Below, in pieces: positions 48,683 to 60,590 of a stretch of 64,000 nucleotides of DNA. The stretch is from positions 496,001 to 560,000 of the forward strand of contig QANY01005488.1 in assembly GCA_003255025.1 (NCBI GenBank). The letters run 5' to 3'. The notes below the pieces were generated by a model. It ran no database searches and was not told the DNA's origin. It saw nothing but the letters and a program-made list of their open reading frames with translations. The translations under genes were made by a program, and so were the position numbers. Every line of letters starts with the position of its first letter. Within the stretch, counting starts at the first letter, position 1. Source of the stretch: Datisca glomerata (taxonomy: Eukaryota > Streptophyta > Magnoliopsida > Cucurbitales > Datiscaceae).

Positions 48683-51600
48683 ATGGAAAAAAATTGCTGC
48701 TTTTTGCATTAAATGGTCTTAGAGTCAAAGTGAGACGTCTTTGTATTTGTAGAAATTGTCCTAAAGAAGGGGAAATTTTGTGTAAATTAAAGGGTGTTCT
48801 TTGTTTTCTTTTTCTCACTTTTTTTTGTTAAACTCCAAAAACAGTACACCGCGAAACAATTTTGAATGAGAGTTGATTACTCTGAAGTCAATTAATTTTG
48901 TTCATTTGCGGATACTAATATGCAATTAGTCGTGTGGGGATCAATCAGAAAAACTATATCCTATGATTAAATTGAATAGAGAAGGATGACGACCTGGACT
49001 CTCCGAGTAATCTTTTAATTTGCATTCAATGGATTTTAAAATGCATTCCTAGCATCTACACACAAGTCGTTTCTGGTGACTAATGCCTCGCGTTTCAAGT
49101 TTACAACTTCATATTACTTCGAGATAATTGTCGGGGCTTTTTTCAAACTCTTAAAAATGCTATTCTATCGGATTCTTAATGCGATATGAAGCATAATGTG
49201 GAAGATTTGAGTATATATATTTCTAGCAAATTCTGTGCACTTCGAAGTTTTGTAATTTTAACCCTACACAAACCATTATACACACACATATATGAAGTAA
49301 CGAATGTACAGAGCGTCTTTACCCTTCTCAACCTAAAACAAATCATATAATTTTCTTTCAAAAATCATTTTCATGTTCTCTGAAAGAGTTTGAAATTAAT
49401 GAATTTATACTGAAAATTAAGAGTTTATTATGAGTATACATGACCCCACTACATAAAATGTGCATCTCTGTCGGGGAGTAGGTCAAAGCATTTTTTTTAT
49501 AAGAAAAGTAAAAAGTTGGAATCTAAGAAAACAGTCACATACTCGATGGAACAAACAAAAAGTAAATTGAATTGAATGTTGTATGAATTTAAGCACATGA
49601 ATAGCTCGTTAGAAGATGGAAAATATATTGAATAATGAAACACGTGTGAATGGTGTGTTTACATTTGTTAAATTTAGAGTGTGTTTGTTCGTGTTTATAA
49701 CTAGAAGTGCTTTTATATGTTGAAATAATAATTTTTAAGCCATAATTATGTCATACATGTTTTTATAGGAAATACTTACATATATTTCAAAGTATATTTG
49801 TTAAGTATATGTAATTTGAATGCAATTTTTAAATTCATTTATGCTTCTAGACGAAGGTTCCCAAACTCACCGTTAATAGATAGTTTAATTATAAAAATTT
49901 AAAGTACATGGATTTAATTCACTGTTAATTTATGATTAAAAAACAATTAATTTGAGAAAATAAGCTATAATTTACATTTAACTTGGGTCTCAATTTCTCT
50001 CATATTTTTAAAAATAAGATATTGTTATGTTTATATCTAGACTGTCATATTTAGAAACGGGTAATCCATATCTAAAACATAATAAAAAGTGGAAAAAAAA
50101 TGTCATAGCACATTTTCACCTTGATGGACGGGCAAAATTTTTCGAACAAATCCCCTCTGTTGAAATATCTAACAGAAGAAGATCTGTATCTATTTAATTT
50201 TATTTAGATTTAACATTTTTGCCCATAAATTTCACAATTAGCAAACTCGAAAATGATAAGACATAAATAAATAACGAGGTGGTGTTTGGTGATATTAGCC
50301 CTCTAGAAATACATCAGGCTTCTTAAGAAATATCAGAACAAGCCGTCCAAAGGTCTCTAGTCTAGAATGGTCAACGGAGGATAAATATAAATAATAGACA
50401 CGTGCAGGCTTAAAAATATAAATTGATTTATTAAATAGGCAAATCGAAGAATATTTGTCATATTATTGATATTTTTGTCAACAGAATATTTGTCAGACTC
50501 ATATTGGTAGGAATTTGCTTGAATAGTTCTTATTATATATATCCACTTTGACTACTTTCTCCCAAACATATATACAATCACTTGACTTCATAAACACGCA
50601 AAATCTCCTTCAGATTTACTTCAATTTTTTTAATTGTCAGCAATGCGATCCAGTCCTGAAACGGTACTGTATAGTTGTTTGACATGTAACATAACCAGGC
50701 TTATACAAAATAAATGAGATGCGTTATTTTTAACATAATATTATATATTCAACATACATAGATAGATATCACGTGATTAGAATTTTTAAAGAATGAAATA
50801 CCACCCCAACTTTAAAAGTTTTTTTTTACCACGGAACATAAAAAAATTAATGAAATAATAACGAATTATTAATTCTTGATTTCCAATTATCCATTCTAGA
50901 TGAATTTTTATGATGTCAAAATTTTGTAACAATCTATTCTTCTATTGAATTAGTGAACATTTACCCGTTGATAAATTTTAGAATAATATTTTATTTTAAT
51001 AATATGTTAAATTGAATTAAATAATAATCATATTATAAAATTATTATCATAATTGAAATGTTATGATATATTTATTAATTCTTATCATTCGTAATTTTAT
51101 TTGGATAAATGTAAAATAAAAAAGTTTTTTTTCTCTGATTTGCTGGTTACGTGTGGGATGAGGAACACGTATCACAGCAAATTTGATAAACCAGACGCGT
51201 CAAAGCAACGCTCACGCGCATATATTAATTGTTTGTCATTGTTAAAGATAGAGACGGTAAGGAAGGAGAGAGGAGAGCTTTCATTCAAAATTCAGAACAA
51301 TTGTTTGCAAATCCGAAACTGTTGGGTGAGAAAATAAAATCTTCGTCTCTCTGTCATTTTCAACAATTGATCTCTGTGTTTTTTTTTTAATTCTTTCCGT
51401 TTCTTGTTTGGTTGATTTGTATAATTGCGTTAATCTTCCTTTCGCTAACTGCCCTCTGTTTCAATTTGGTATTGGGTGTTTCATTTTCTGTGTTTAATTA
51501 TGGCTGTTAACGGCTTCTTATGCATAATAGTTGTATATTGTTCCTTCTGTTCGTCTTATTGTCTTATATGGAGTTTCTAATTAGCTGGTTAATGGCCAAA

Positions 51601-52591
51601 TGGGTGTATGTTTTCCTTCATCATTTTCTTCTCCTCTTTCTGTTTTCCTTAAAAAGGTCTATTTCTCAACCATATTATGACGCAAAATGTAAAAGGGGTG
51701 ATACATGATCAAATATATTGTAAACAGAATCTACTCGTTTGTATGCATTGGCAAAGGCCAGCCAGGTGAAGAGGAATTAGACAACGAAGAGTTAGAAAAA
51801 CCATTGATGTCCCATGAACCACTTTAGTAGTCAACTTATTTGTTTTAGTTCTTGGTAGATTTCCCCCATGATGATGATCATGATGGTTTTTTCTTATCTG
51901 CCATGGTTAAGAAGATATTACAACGGATTTGAGCCTGTTTTATTTCGGGTATGCTAAAGTAGGAATCTTAGGACCTGGTGTCATATTGTAGCAATTAATT
52001 CAGCTTTTTCTCTCAAATGGTTTATTGATATATTCTTTGTCCGATCTGTGCTGGTTATCTCTCATCTTTTTAATACCTAAGTCTTAAGGAGTAGAATAGA
52101 CTGGATTTTTCAGCTGAACTAAAACTAGCGGTAGAAGTAGATGAAGTACAAGCGAAGTACGGATTAAGGATTAAGGACCATTTCGTCTTTAGTTTAATTT
52201 TGCGGATTGCTGCAACAGAATAATTCTTATAACTTATATCTCTTCTTCTCATCATTGCTGTCCTTACTCTTTGCAATCTTATTCTACCTGTGTTGGAATT
52301 GAACTTAAATTTCACTGTATCTCCAAAATGAAGCCTCATTTCTTATAATGGTTTAGTTGACTTGATTACTGCTAATAGTAGTGCATCACCATGAATGAGA
52401 CTTGAATATTGCTTATAATTAGCTTATGAGGACCACCTGAGAATATATTTATTGTACTTAAATCTTCATTTTGAAGTCTTCTACTGCATTTTTCGTTTCT
52501 CTTTCTATTATCATGTAGCTAAGGAAGAACGCGAACCGGCTAAAATTTCCTATTTGACATTATATAGCATTGATTAAAAAAGTGAAGAAAC
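48683..52591. other. Intergenic DNA and 5' region of the glycine-rich protein gene
   Basis: No gene is recognised from 48900 to 51150, which is AT-rich. A purine-rich transcript leader is plausible near 51240-51330 (GGAAGGAGAGAGGAGAGC), followed by a donor-like GTGAGAAAAT at about 51326 and T-rich intron-like sequence. A 5' UTR intron ending near 52518 (ATCATGTAG then CTAAGG) would fit, but this is inference only. Confidence 0.4.
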
Positions 52592-53766
52592 ATGGGAGGT
52601 GGAAAGGACGAGCATAGTGATGACAAAGGATTGTTTTCAAGTCTAGCTGGATATGCTGCTGGAGCTGGAGGACATTATCCTTCACATGGATCATATCCAC
52701 CACAAGGATATCCTCCTCATGGATATCCCCCACAAGCCTATCCCCCTGCCGGATATCCTCCTCCAGGCGGCTACCCTCCTGCTGGATATCCTCCCCCAGG
52801 CGGATACCCACCAGCTCCCTATCCTCAACACGGAGGATATCCTCCAGCTGGTTATCATGGCCCATCAGCTTCTCATTACTCAGGTATATGCATATATATA
52901 TTTGATTATTAACTTAACTGTTGATATTAATTAGAGAAAACTTCTCCAGTCTCCCTTCGTCTAGTTTGCTTAAATATTACGATCTTCTCATTTTAGTTTG
53001 AAAAATGACACAGACCACCTCTCCTCCTGATTTTAGATTTTATTAATAAAAAACCCAAAGACGTTTTTTTTATTCTAGTGCTATCAAAATAAAATTTAAT
53101 ACCAAAACTGCCTTTAATTTTTATTTCAACAATGGGTGTTATAACCTGAAAAGTCTTCTCCTAAAATATCTTATTCTAAACATACAAGTTGGGTCGGGAT
53201 TTATGGGGGTTGAAAAATTAGTCGGGTCGGGTTATACAACAAGGGTATAGTTTTTCATAAAGAAACTACTAGTTTATTAACTAAGTCGACCGATATCGTT
53301 TTACTAACACTCAAGACTCTTAGTTTCAAAAATGACACTCACCCCGTTGGTATTTCCGTTTGTAATATCCTCCAAATGTATAACTACACGGCATTAATAA
53401 CGTGATATTGCTTCTTCTCTACCACCGTTTACTTGAAGCACAGGTGAAGGGGCATGATTTGCGTTCCGGCTAGATTGAAACTGACGATTGTTGCTGTTTC
53501 GGATTGTTGTTAATCTGACAGGGCATGGACCTAATATGGGTGCAATGCTAGTTGGTGGTGCAGCAGCAGCAGCAGCTGCTTATGGTGCTCACCAGCTCTC
53601 ACACGGCGGCCATCGTCCTGGCCATGGAGGTTACTACGGTCACGGTTACGGTCACGGGAAGTTCAAGCATGGAAAGTTTAAGCACGGGAAATTCGGAAGG
53701 CATGGGAAGCATGGGATGTTTGGAAAGCATGGGGGCAAGTTCATGAGGTTTAAGAAATGGAAGTGA
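52592..53766 (+). CDS. XYPPX-repeat, glycine-rich A3-like protein
   Basis: Two exons, 52592-52883 and 53522-53766, join in frame (GT-AG) to 178 residues. The N-terminus MGGGKDEHSDDKGLFSSLAG is characteristic of the plant glycine-rich A3 family. Residues 30-95 are about a dozen GYPPx pentapeptides (SYPPQGYPPHGYPPQAYPP and so on), forming a disordered Pro/Tyr region like that of annexin- and rhodopsin-type tails. Exon 2 gives a short hydrophobic Gly/Ala segment (MGAMLVGGAAAAAAAYGAH), then a His/Gly/Lys tail with four HGKF units ending in KKWK. The function of the family is not established. The His-rich tail could bind metal and the basic end membranes, which is inference. Confidence 0.92.
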
Positions 53767-55317
53767 TAAAAACTGGCCAGACATATATACATATGATACT
53801 TATAATAGCAGTGTGATTTGAAGGTGTGAGCTTCACAATCTAAGGCCAGACGAGAATTGCGTTAATTCCTTAGTAACATTGGCCTTCTTGATACTTATTT
53901 GTCCATTTACAAATCTTTCCTAATAATTTGATATGAAAGTAGATGTTATTGGAGTTTATATTTGATTTTTAATGCTTGCGCGCACATGTTTGAGGGGTGA
54001 TCAAAATTATCTCGAACCGACCGAATCGAATAGAAAATGACCGGTTCGGTCGGTTCTTTATATATGTTCAGTTCGGTTCGAGAAAATGAGAGAATCAAAG
54101 TTTCGATTTGTTCAGAATTTTGGTGGTTTTCAAAGCGAAACAAAATTTTGATTTTATATTTTTTTTCAATAATATTATTTAAAAATTATTTAAAAAATTA
54201 TTTTTAATTAATAATACCGAACTGGAGAATCGAATAAAATCAAAATTTACTGTTCGATTTGTTTGACATGAATGATTCGGGTCGATTTGATTTTGTTGTC
54301 GAATTGAACCGTGAACATGTTGATTTTATTGTCGAATTTTATTGTCAAATTGAACCGCGAACACTCTTAATATATTGAACGTAAGATTTGAAGATTTGAG
54401 ATATCAATACAAAATACCAAAAATATTCAAAGTTATCATAATTATATATTAACAAAGCATTTCATAAGCATAACATACATGAAACTCTAATCGAGATTTT
54501 TGCAAAAACTTCATGACTAATTGTAGTTGAACATGCATCTCTGCACATTCAGTAAACAACTTAGGCATTTGTTCACATTGAACCTTTAACTCAAGCTCTC
54601 GTACACATTGACCCTAGTACTAAGGCATTAGAGCACATTGGGCCTCCAGTTTAGTCACTCGTGTACGTTGATCTTTAAGCTCAACTCTTAAGTGGGAAAT
54701 ATCTTGCACGGAAGATTCCCCACTATAACGCGGTGATTGCTCGAATATTGTAGATGGAGTTGGCATGAGTCTTAATGAATGGGCACGCCCAAGATGCTAT
54801 AAACCAAATAGTTTGGTGAAATTGGATCATAAACACCATCCCAAAATGCATTCATGCACTTTTTAAGCTTTTCGTAAAATATAAAATTGAGACTTAGTGT
54901 CAATAAGCATGTAATAACAATTTAAAAACTTTGTATAAATATTAATAACTTATTTTTACACCAATTATTGCAATCTCCCATTCGTGTAAGTTCTATGATT
55001 CCTCTCATGTGAAGTTACCCACAACTACGTTCTTGGAGGTCTGTTTCAAGTTCTAATGCCCATTAAATGAGAACATGATTAAAATATATTTAAAACAAAA
55101 TTTAAATAATATAAATTGAATTTATAAAATCAAAAGTGCACCATTAATGTTTTTATTCAATAGTTTTAGAAGACATGTATAACCTTTTCAATTTGTATTT
55201 CATAGAAAAGTAACATAAACTTTAGCAGATATTTTCTTCTCTTTCTTCTTTCTTTGAGTTTGTGACATACTCTCACGATCTTTTCAATTGGTAACCCATC
55301 CTGAAATGCCATAAGGC
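53767..55317. other. 3' flank and AT-rich DNA with CGGTTCGGTT runs
   Basis: After the likely 3' UTR (to about 53940), 53995-54370 contains many short ACCGAAC/TTCGGTT words in both orientations, a pattern often found in degenerate plant repeats. No gene is seen in the rest. Confidence 0.5.
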
Positions 55318-55800
55318 TCATATATTTGGTATTTTTTTGTATTTTGAATACAACATATAATTATTTAGGCACACATCTATTTCTTCATACCTAAGTCTTA
55401 ACTTTCGAGTCAATTTTTTTTGCCTCACAAATGTATTTGGAAGTTGAACACCCTTTGATAAAGCTCTATTCAGCAATTCAAGAATGTAAGAAAATTCTTT
55501 GCCACTCAATATGTCAAGACATTTAATGTTAGGTTCACAATAATGACAATTTTGAGAATTCTTCACTTCATGGATATATGGTTGATTACAATATTTAGCC
55601 AAATCGTAAAGTTTCTAATGTCAAATTCATCTCTGAATTCTCACATTCTTTCATTTGCATCATCAATCGGTTGTTGTGATAGAATATAGTTTGATCCACG
55701 TTCATTATTCAATAAATTACCAAACATATCATGCATACCGTTATCATCTTCTTAACATAATAATAATATTTCTATATGTGCTCTACTATCAACAATGACT
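55318..55800 (-). pseudogene. CACTA (En/Spm) TNP2-like transposase remnant
   Basis: On the minus strand 55602-55318 reads FSYILELLNRALSKGVQLPN, then RLRYEEIDVCLNNYMLYSKY. That is the region of TNP2 transposases that normally reads like LLKDAFPEG..LP followed by LGLGYEKIDACPNDCMLYWK. Upstream, weaker similarity to the N-terminal part continues to about 55800. Key Cys residues are lost and stops are present. Only this N-terminal portion remains, and no catalytic region or CACTA ends were found. Confidence 0.6.
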
Positions 55801-56800
55801 TCAGATGACATACCAATCACAAATGTAGTAGTCAACATACATGACAAATCCAACGTGCATAACCACTTATAAACTTGTTACATATCAGGTGTTCTGGACA
55901 ACACCTCTAGTCTTACAATTATGATTAACTCAATGTTTACAATGAATGATATACATCCATCCCCCAGTCCTCTCTCCAAATCTGAAATTTGATTTACTTC
56001 ATCTTGTATTCCTTGCTAAATCTTGGTTTACTAGTCCAATTCTCATCCATTAAAAATTATCCTGGCGTTAAAGTTCACAGAGCATTGTCATGGAAGTGTA
56101 TTTCGAAGAAGTATAAAACTAATGATCCATCAAATAAGATTTTTTATATTATGAGAGAACCCATATTTTCTTATTTTTTCTACAACCTATTGAAAAAGTT
56201 ATGATCAACAATTATTTTCTCTCCCTCTCTAACACCCATTTGATTAATAGCTAGTTAAATGCTTTCAGAAAGAATCTCCTTCTACTTATTAAAAGGTTAG
56301 CATATCGAATCTCTTTCTTGCTTTCAGAAAGAATCTCCTTCTACTTATTAAAAGGTTTGCATATCTAACCACTTAGTGAAAAAAAGTGGTTAAGTAGTTC
56401 CATTACTTATACCGATTAATCATTTTCTTAAATGAATCTCTAATATGAGAAATAAACAAATCTCCACTAGACAAACACAAACTAAATAAGAACATGGCGG
56501 AGTGAGCAAGAGCTCATATTAAATAATAGGCTAGAGTCCTTAATATTCCTAATATACCCACTCTTTATGTGCTCATTTTATTTTCATCACTCTTTGTATA
56601 CACTGCACACATTTTTTCATAGATTTATATTTAATTCCTTTCCATTTGTCTCGAAATATTTGTATTTGTTTCCAATTACTGAAAATTAGCTCTTTCTTTC
56701 TTTGATAATTTCTTTTTCAAACTTCAATCATTTTCTCTATATACCATAATATATGTTATGGGCATTTCTAGTAGGACCAATGGGATGGCACCACATGTTA
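55801..56800. other. AT-rich DNA with a 59-bp tandem duplication
   Basis: The unit starting GCTTTCAGAAAGAATCTCCT occurs at 56261-56319 and again at 56320-56378 with three differences. No gene is recognised in this stretch. Confidence 0.65.
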
Positions 56801-57455
56801 GAGCACAATATGACAATATTGGTCAGAGGTAGTAGAGCTCTGTCACTCAGACGAGGAGGCCCGGCCTGCTCTCGCTGCCCTATGAGCTTGTCGGGCCACA
56901 CTGACCAGAGCACGCAAGAGTGGCAGGAATAAGGAGGTCAGTAGAAGAAGCTCGAGAGACCCACCATGTCAGCACCATCATTACTCGCCGAAAGTAGTAT
57001 CCTTCCATTGGGTCAGGTACCTATCAGGCCCAATCATCATTATGGCGTGTCAGACCAGCCCCCGTTCAGTCGCATTACCTCTACTCGCGTCAGCTCGGGG
57101 CACATCAGCATTGAATTTCTCTCAACTTTATGTCAGCTCGAGGAACAAGAGAATTTAATGCCTCCCCTACCCGACCATAAGAGTCAGACATCCCATCTCC
57201 AAAGCTTCTCCAACACACCTCACCCCGTGAGCCTCAGGTATAAATTCCCCTCCTACCTGAGGGGAAGGTATGTGAAAATCTACCTAAAGGATCTCTGCTT
57301 AAATATTACCAGACTTCTGATTTAAGCTTCTGAGGCCTTTGGGCGAAGATACCACCCCTGGTTATCCTCATTCTTTAGATTTGCTGCTTTTAGAATGCAG
57401 GTTTCCAGTCAACATCATTGGACACATGTACTATTGCATAAATTAGCATAAATAG
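56801..57455 (+). repeat. Probable 5' LTR of a Tat-like gypsy element
   Basis: GC-rich sequence lies upstream of a decayed primer-binding site. A 119-codon frame (56966-57325) has no known domain and is probably chance. The assignment as LTR rests on position before the primer site and gag. The left border is not defined. Confidence 0.5.
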
Positions 57456-57458
57456 TTA

Positions 57459-57474
57459 GAGCCGTCTGTGGGGA
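57459..57474 (+). other. Decayed primer-binding site of the Tat-like gypsy element
   Basis: GAGCCGTCTGTGGGGA resembles the GGCGCCGTCTGTGGGGA that follows the 5' LTR in Tat/Ogre-type gypsy elements. Confidence 0.65.
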
Positions 57475-57531
57475 TGATAGTTTTCCTTCTCAAGATTAGC
57501 AAAAGTATCCCCTCTCCTCGCCAATAGGAAA

Positions 57532-59630
57532 ATGAGTTCATAATCCTCGTCCCAATTTGATGAGATTCACAACGAAGGAGAAGACCCACCCTCCTCCTCG
57601 CCAAGAGGAAATTTGCCTCCCGTGGTCGCCATCATGCAGAGGAAGAAGAAGGACTTCATCGCCTCACTCTCCAAGGTGGTCAAAAGGATGAAAAAGGGCA
57701 TGATGGCCCTCACCCAAATCGTTGCAGCATCTTATGCGCAAAGACATTCTCTGCCGCCTACGGATGTAAGTCCCCCGTCATGATTGATGTGCTCTTGGGC
57801 CAAATTGAGTCTCCCCTTTTCCGTGGAGATCCAATGAGCCTAGATGCCTTCCAAGTTTAAACTGTCTTCCATCGCCCCATACAAAAGATCCGTTCGAGCA
57901 CTTGGAAACCTTCAATGTGTGGATGGACCTACAACAAATCCTAGAGCCTGTGATGTGTAAGTTATTTCGCCAGTCACTCAATGGACCTGCCCTGAAGTGG
58001 ATAGGGTAGCTAAAACCAAATTCCATCCACTCCTTGGCCGAGCTCTCAAAGTTGTTCACAGGACAGTTCCTGGGAGGAAGAGAACGGAGAAGACCAGCCT
58101 CCCACTTTATGACGGTGAGGCAGAGGCCAGGGGGAATCATTGAAAGATTACATGAACCGCTTCAACCTGGAGTCCTTGCAGGTCGACAATGCTAGTGAGG
58201 ACATCTTGGTGGCCGCATTGAGAAGCATGATCCCCAACTCAAGGATAAGGTGATCCATTTCCAAATACAACCATGTCACCCTCACTGAGATACAGTCTCG
58301 AGTGCAGAAGTATATCAGTGTGGAGGAGGTAATCTGAGTTGAGAGAGTTGGAAAGGTCGAACGGTCAGAACCCTCAAAAGGGCAAAGAAGTGTGAGAAGA
58401 TAAGAGATGGCGCCCCCGACCTTCAGACTCAGTCCCTCTTATGACTAAGCTCCGTCGAACCCTTCCCAATCGACAGGAAGGAAAAAACCCTTACCTGACC
58501 AGAAAATTCACCACCTATACCCTTCTCACAGCTAAGAGGGAGGAAATTTACAATGTCATTAAGGATTGGAGCATGCTGAAGCAACCCCAAGTGATACGAA
58601 TGCCCAATCAGAAAAATGATACCTCTAAATTCTGTAGGTACCATCAGGACTCTAGGCACACCACATAGGAGTGTTTCGACCTCCAAGAGAAAATGAAGGC
58701 CCTTATCCAAAGAGGATACCTCAAGGAGTTCGTGGCCAACTAGAGGAACCACGTGGAAAACATCATTTCTAGGCAAGATAGGAGGATCGAGAGACAGCTC
58801 GAACAGAAGCTGACCCACCCGCGCAGCCCTGTACAAGAGATCAAAATGATCTTTGAAGGACCCATCATGTTGAACTTTAACCGCAAAAGGAAGTCTTTAG
58901 CTCAGGTGGCAGGGCACCCTGGGGTCTTCAGCGTCCTCTCCCGACCATTGATCATTATGATGGAAGATGTGATCGAGTCCATTAAGGAAAAGGCACACTG
59001 GGTCCACCAGCCCCACACTAACACACTAGTCATCTCCCCACTCATTGCCAACATCAAGGTATGGAGGGCCCTAATAGATGACAGAAGCCCAGTCAACATC
59101 CTAAGCCACTCTCTGATTTCCTATAAATGGGACTAGACCCCAAGAAACTTTGTCCATGCCCTACTCCTTTGGTAGGATTCAGAGGGCACGAGGTCATCCT
59201 GGAAGCCATAATGGAGCTCCTCACGTCCCAGGGCGAGGACCGACGGCTTGCCACCAAACTGGTCGAGTTCACGGCGGTAAAGTACAACGAGGTATACAAT
59301 GTCATCTTTGGCCGACCATCCATATAAAGGTTCAAGGTCGTGCCATCCGCCTACCATCAGGTCATGAAGTTCCTCACACCCACAAACGTAGGATTGGTTC
59401 GGGGGGACAATAGAATGTTAAGGGAATGTTACGCAATGACCCTTAATGGCAAAGACTTAGTGGCCATGAACAACGGCCCACCCTAGGACCAGCTCTGGGG
59501 GGAGTCATTAGAATCGTTGGAGCAAGTTGTTCTCTTCCCTGAGCATCTAGATAGGGTGGTTCATGTCGGGTCGATGTTCACCTACGAGAATAAAGGGCAG
59601 AAGAGGAGTGTAATGGAGGTATAACCAGGA
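57532..59630 (+). pseudogene. Ty3-gypsy (Tat-like) gag-protease pseudogene
   Basis: Broken frames give a gag domain (57860-58260, with LFRQSLNGPALKWIG, LAELSKLFTGQFL, LKDYMNRFNLESLQVD). A CCHC-like knuckle follows with KFCRYHQDSRHTT and ECFDLQEKMKALIQRGYLKEF (58630-58730), then a linker and an aspartic protease start VWRALIDDRSPVNILSHSL (59060-59120), where the DSG motif has become DDR. Stops and shifts occur every few hundred bases. Reverse transcriptase and integrase of this element are missing, and at about 59640 another element's sequence begins. The higher GC content than its surroundings is typical of this element class. Confidence 0.85.
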
Positions 59631-59639
59631 ACCTACAGA

Positions 59640-60590
59640 TTACAAGACCTGTGATACGTAACCTCCAAGGATAAGCTTGAGAACCCTTTTATGTATAGGA
59701 ACCCACAAAGCATTAACAAGAAAACCCTAAAAAGCAATTCGACAACAACTCCGAAGAAAGACTAGAAAACAGATTACTTTGAAAGATGATCCCAACTGAT
59801 ATGGAACCACCAAGGATAAGATTAAGAACCTCTTTATGTATAGGAACCCATAAAGCATTAGCAAGAAAACCCCGAAAACCAATTCGACAACAGCCCCTAA
59901 GAAATGCTGGAAAACATATTACTTAGAAAGATGATCAAGAACTAGAACAAAGAAAACTTGTTTCTGAATTCCAGTTTTGAAACACTCCATAAGAAGATGA
60001 TCAATCTACTTGAATGTTTCTTAAATCATGTATTCTACTCAATAACACAAATATTGCGAATGGAATCCTATACATAAATCAGTTAACAAAAGAATAAAAA
60101 CAACTTTTATTGTGTCGCTTAAGTTATATAGAAACTGTTGCACCCAAGAGTTTAGAATAACAAGCTTTTCTTTACCTAGAATAGAATAACCACTTAGAAT
60201 AAAGAAATAGATTAAAAGAAAAACAAATTTTAGGTTTTTAAAATTATCAATTCTGAAACCTCTAAAACATTCGACCAAGGCATATTTATAGCCTTTACAA
60301 ATGTTTCCTAAAAACAAAGGTTTCCTAAAAAATCCTAAAATACAAAAATAGGAAACTGGCCTAATTATATTTTAAATAGAAATAAACTAGGTTAAGCTAA
60401 ATACAACTAATGGACTTAAATAATAATCCCTATTATAGATTCATTAAGCCCATCGCAAATATGTCCCATTACATACTTAATTAAACTCATTATAAACTTG
60501 GACTTGAATTAAGTTGTATTGAACTCGAGGTACATTTCTACCAAATCTTTGGTGTCCTTGTAAACCTTCACTAGTCGAATCCACTAAGCC
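59640..60590 (-). repeat. Probable 3' LTR of the minus-strand gypsy element, with tandem repeat
   Basis: It lies directly after the end of the minus-strand pol. It contains a doubled unit of about 152 bp (59651-59800 and 59805-59940, sharing TATGTATAGGAACCCA and AAGCATTARCAAGAAAACCC). The complement strand holds TATA-like CCTATACATAAA within each unit. LTR borders are not visible with certainty. Confidence 0.55.

Noticed and set aside
52560..52865. 101-codon minus-strand frame
   Set aside because: It is antisense to the GYPPx repeat exon, and the repeat itself keeps the opposite frame open.
56966..57325. 119-codon plus-strand frame
   Set aside because: It has no domain and lies in the probable gypsy LTR, and its codon pattern does not resemble the host genes.
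57778..58140. 120-codon minus-strand frame
   Set aside because: It is the antisense shadow of the gypsy gag domain on the plus strand.
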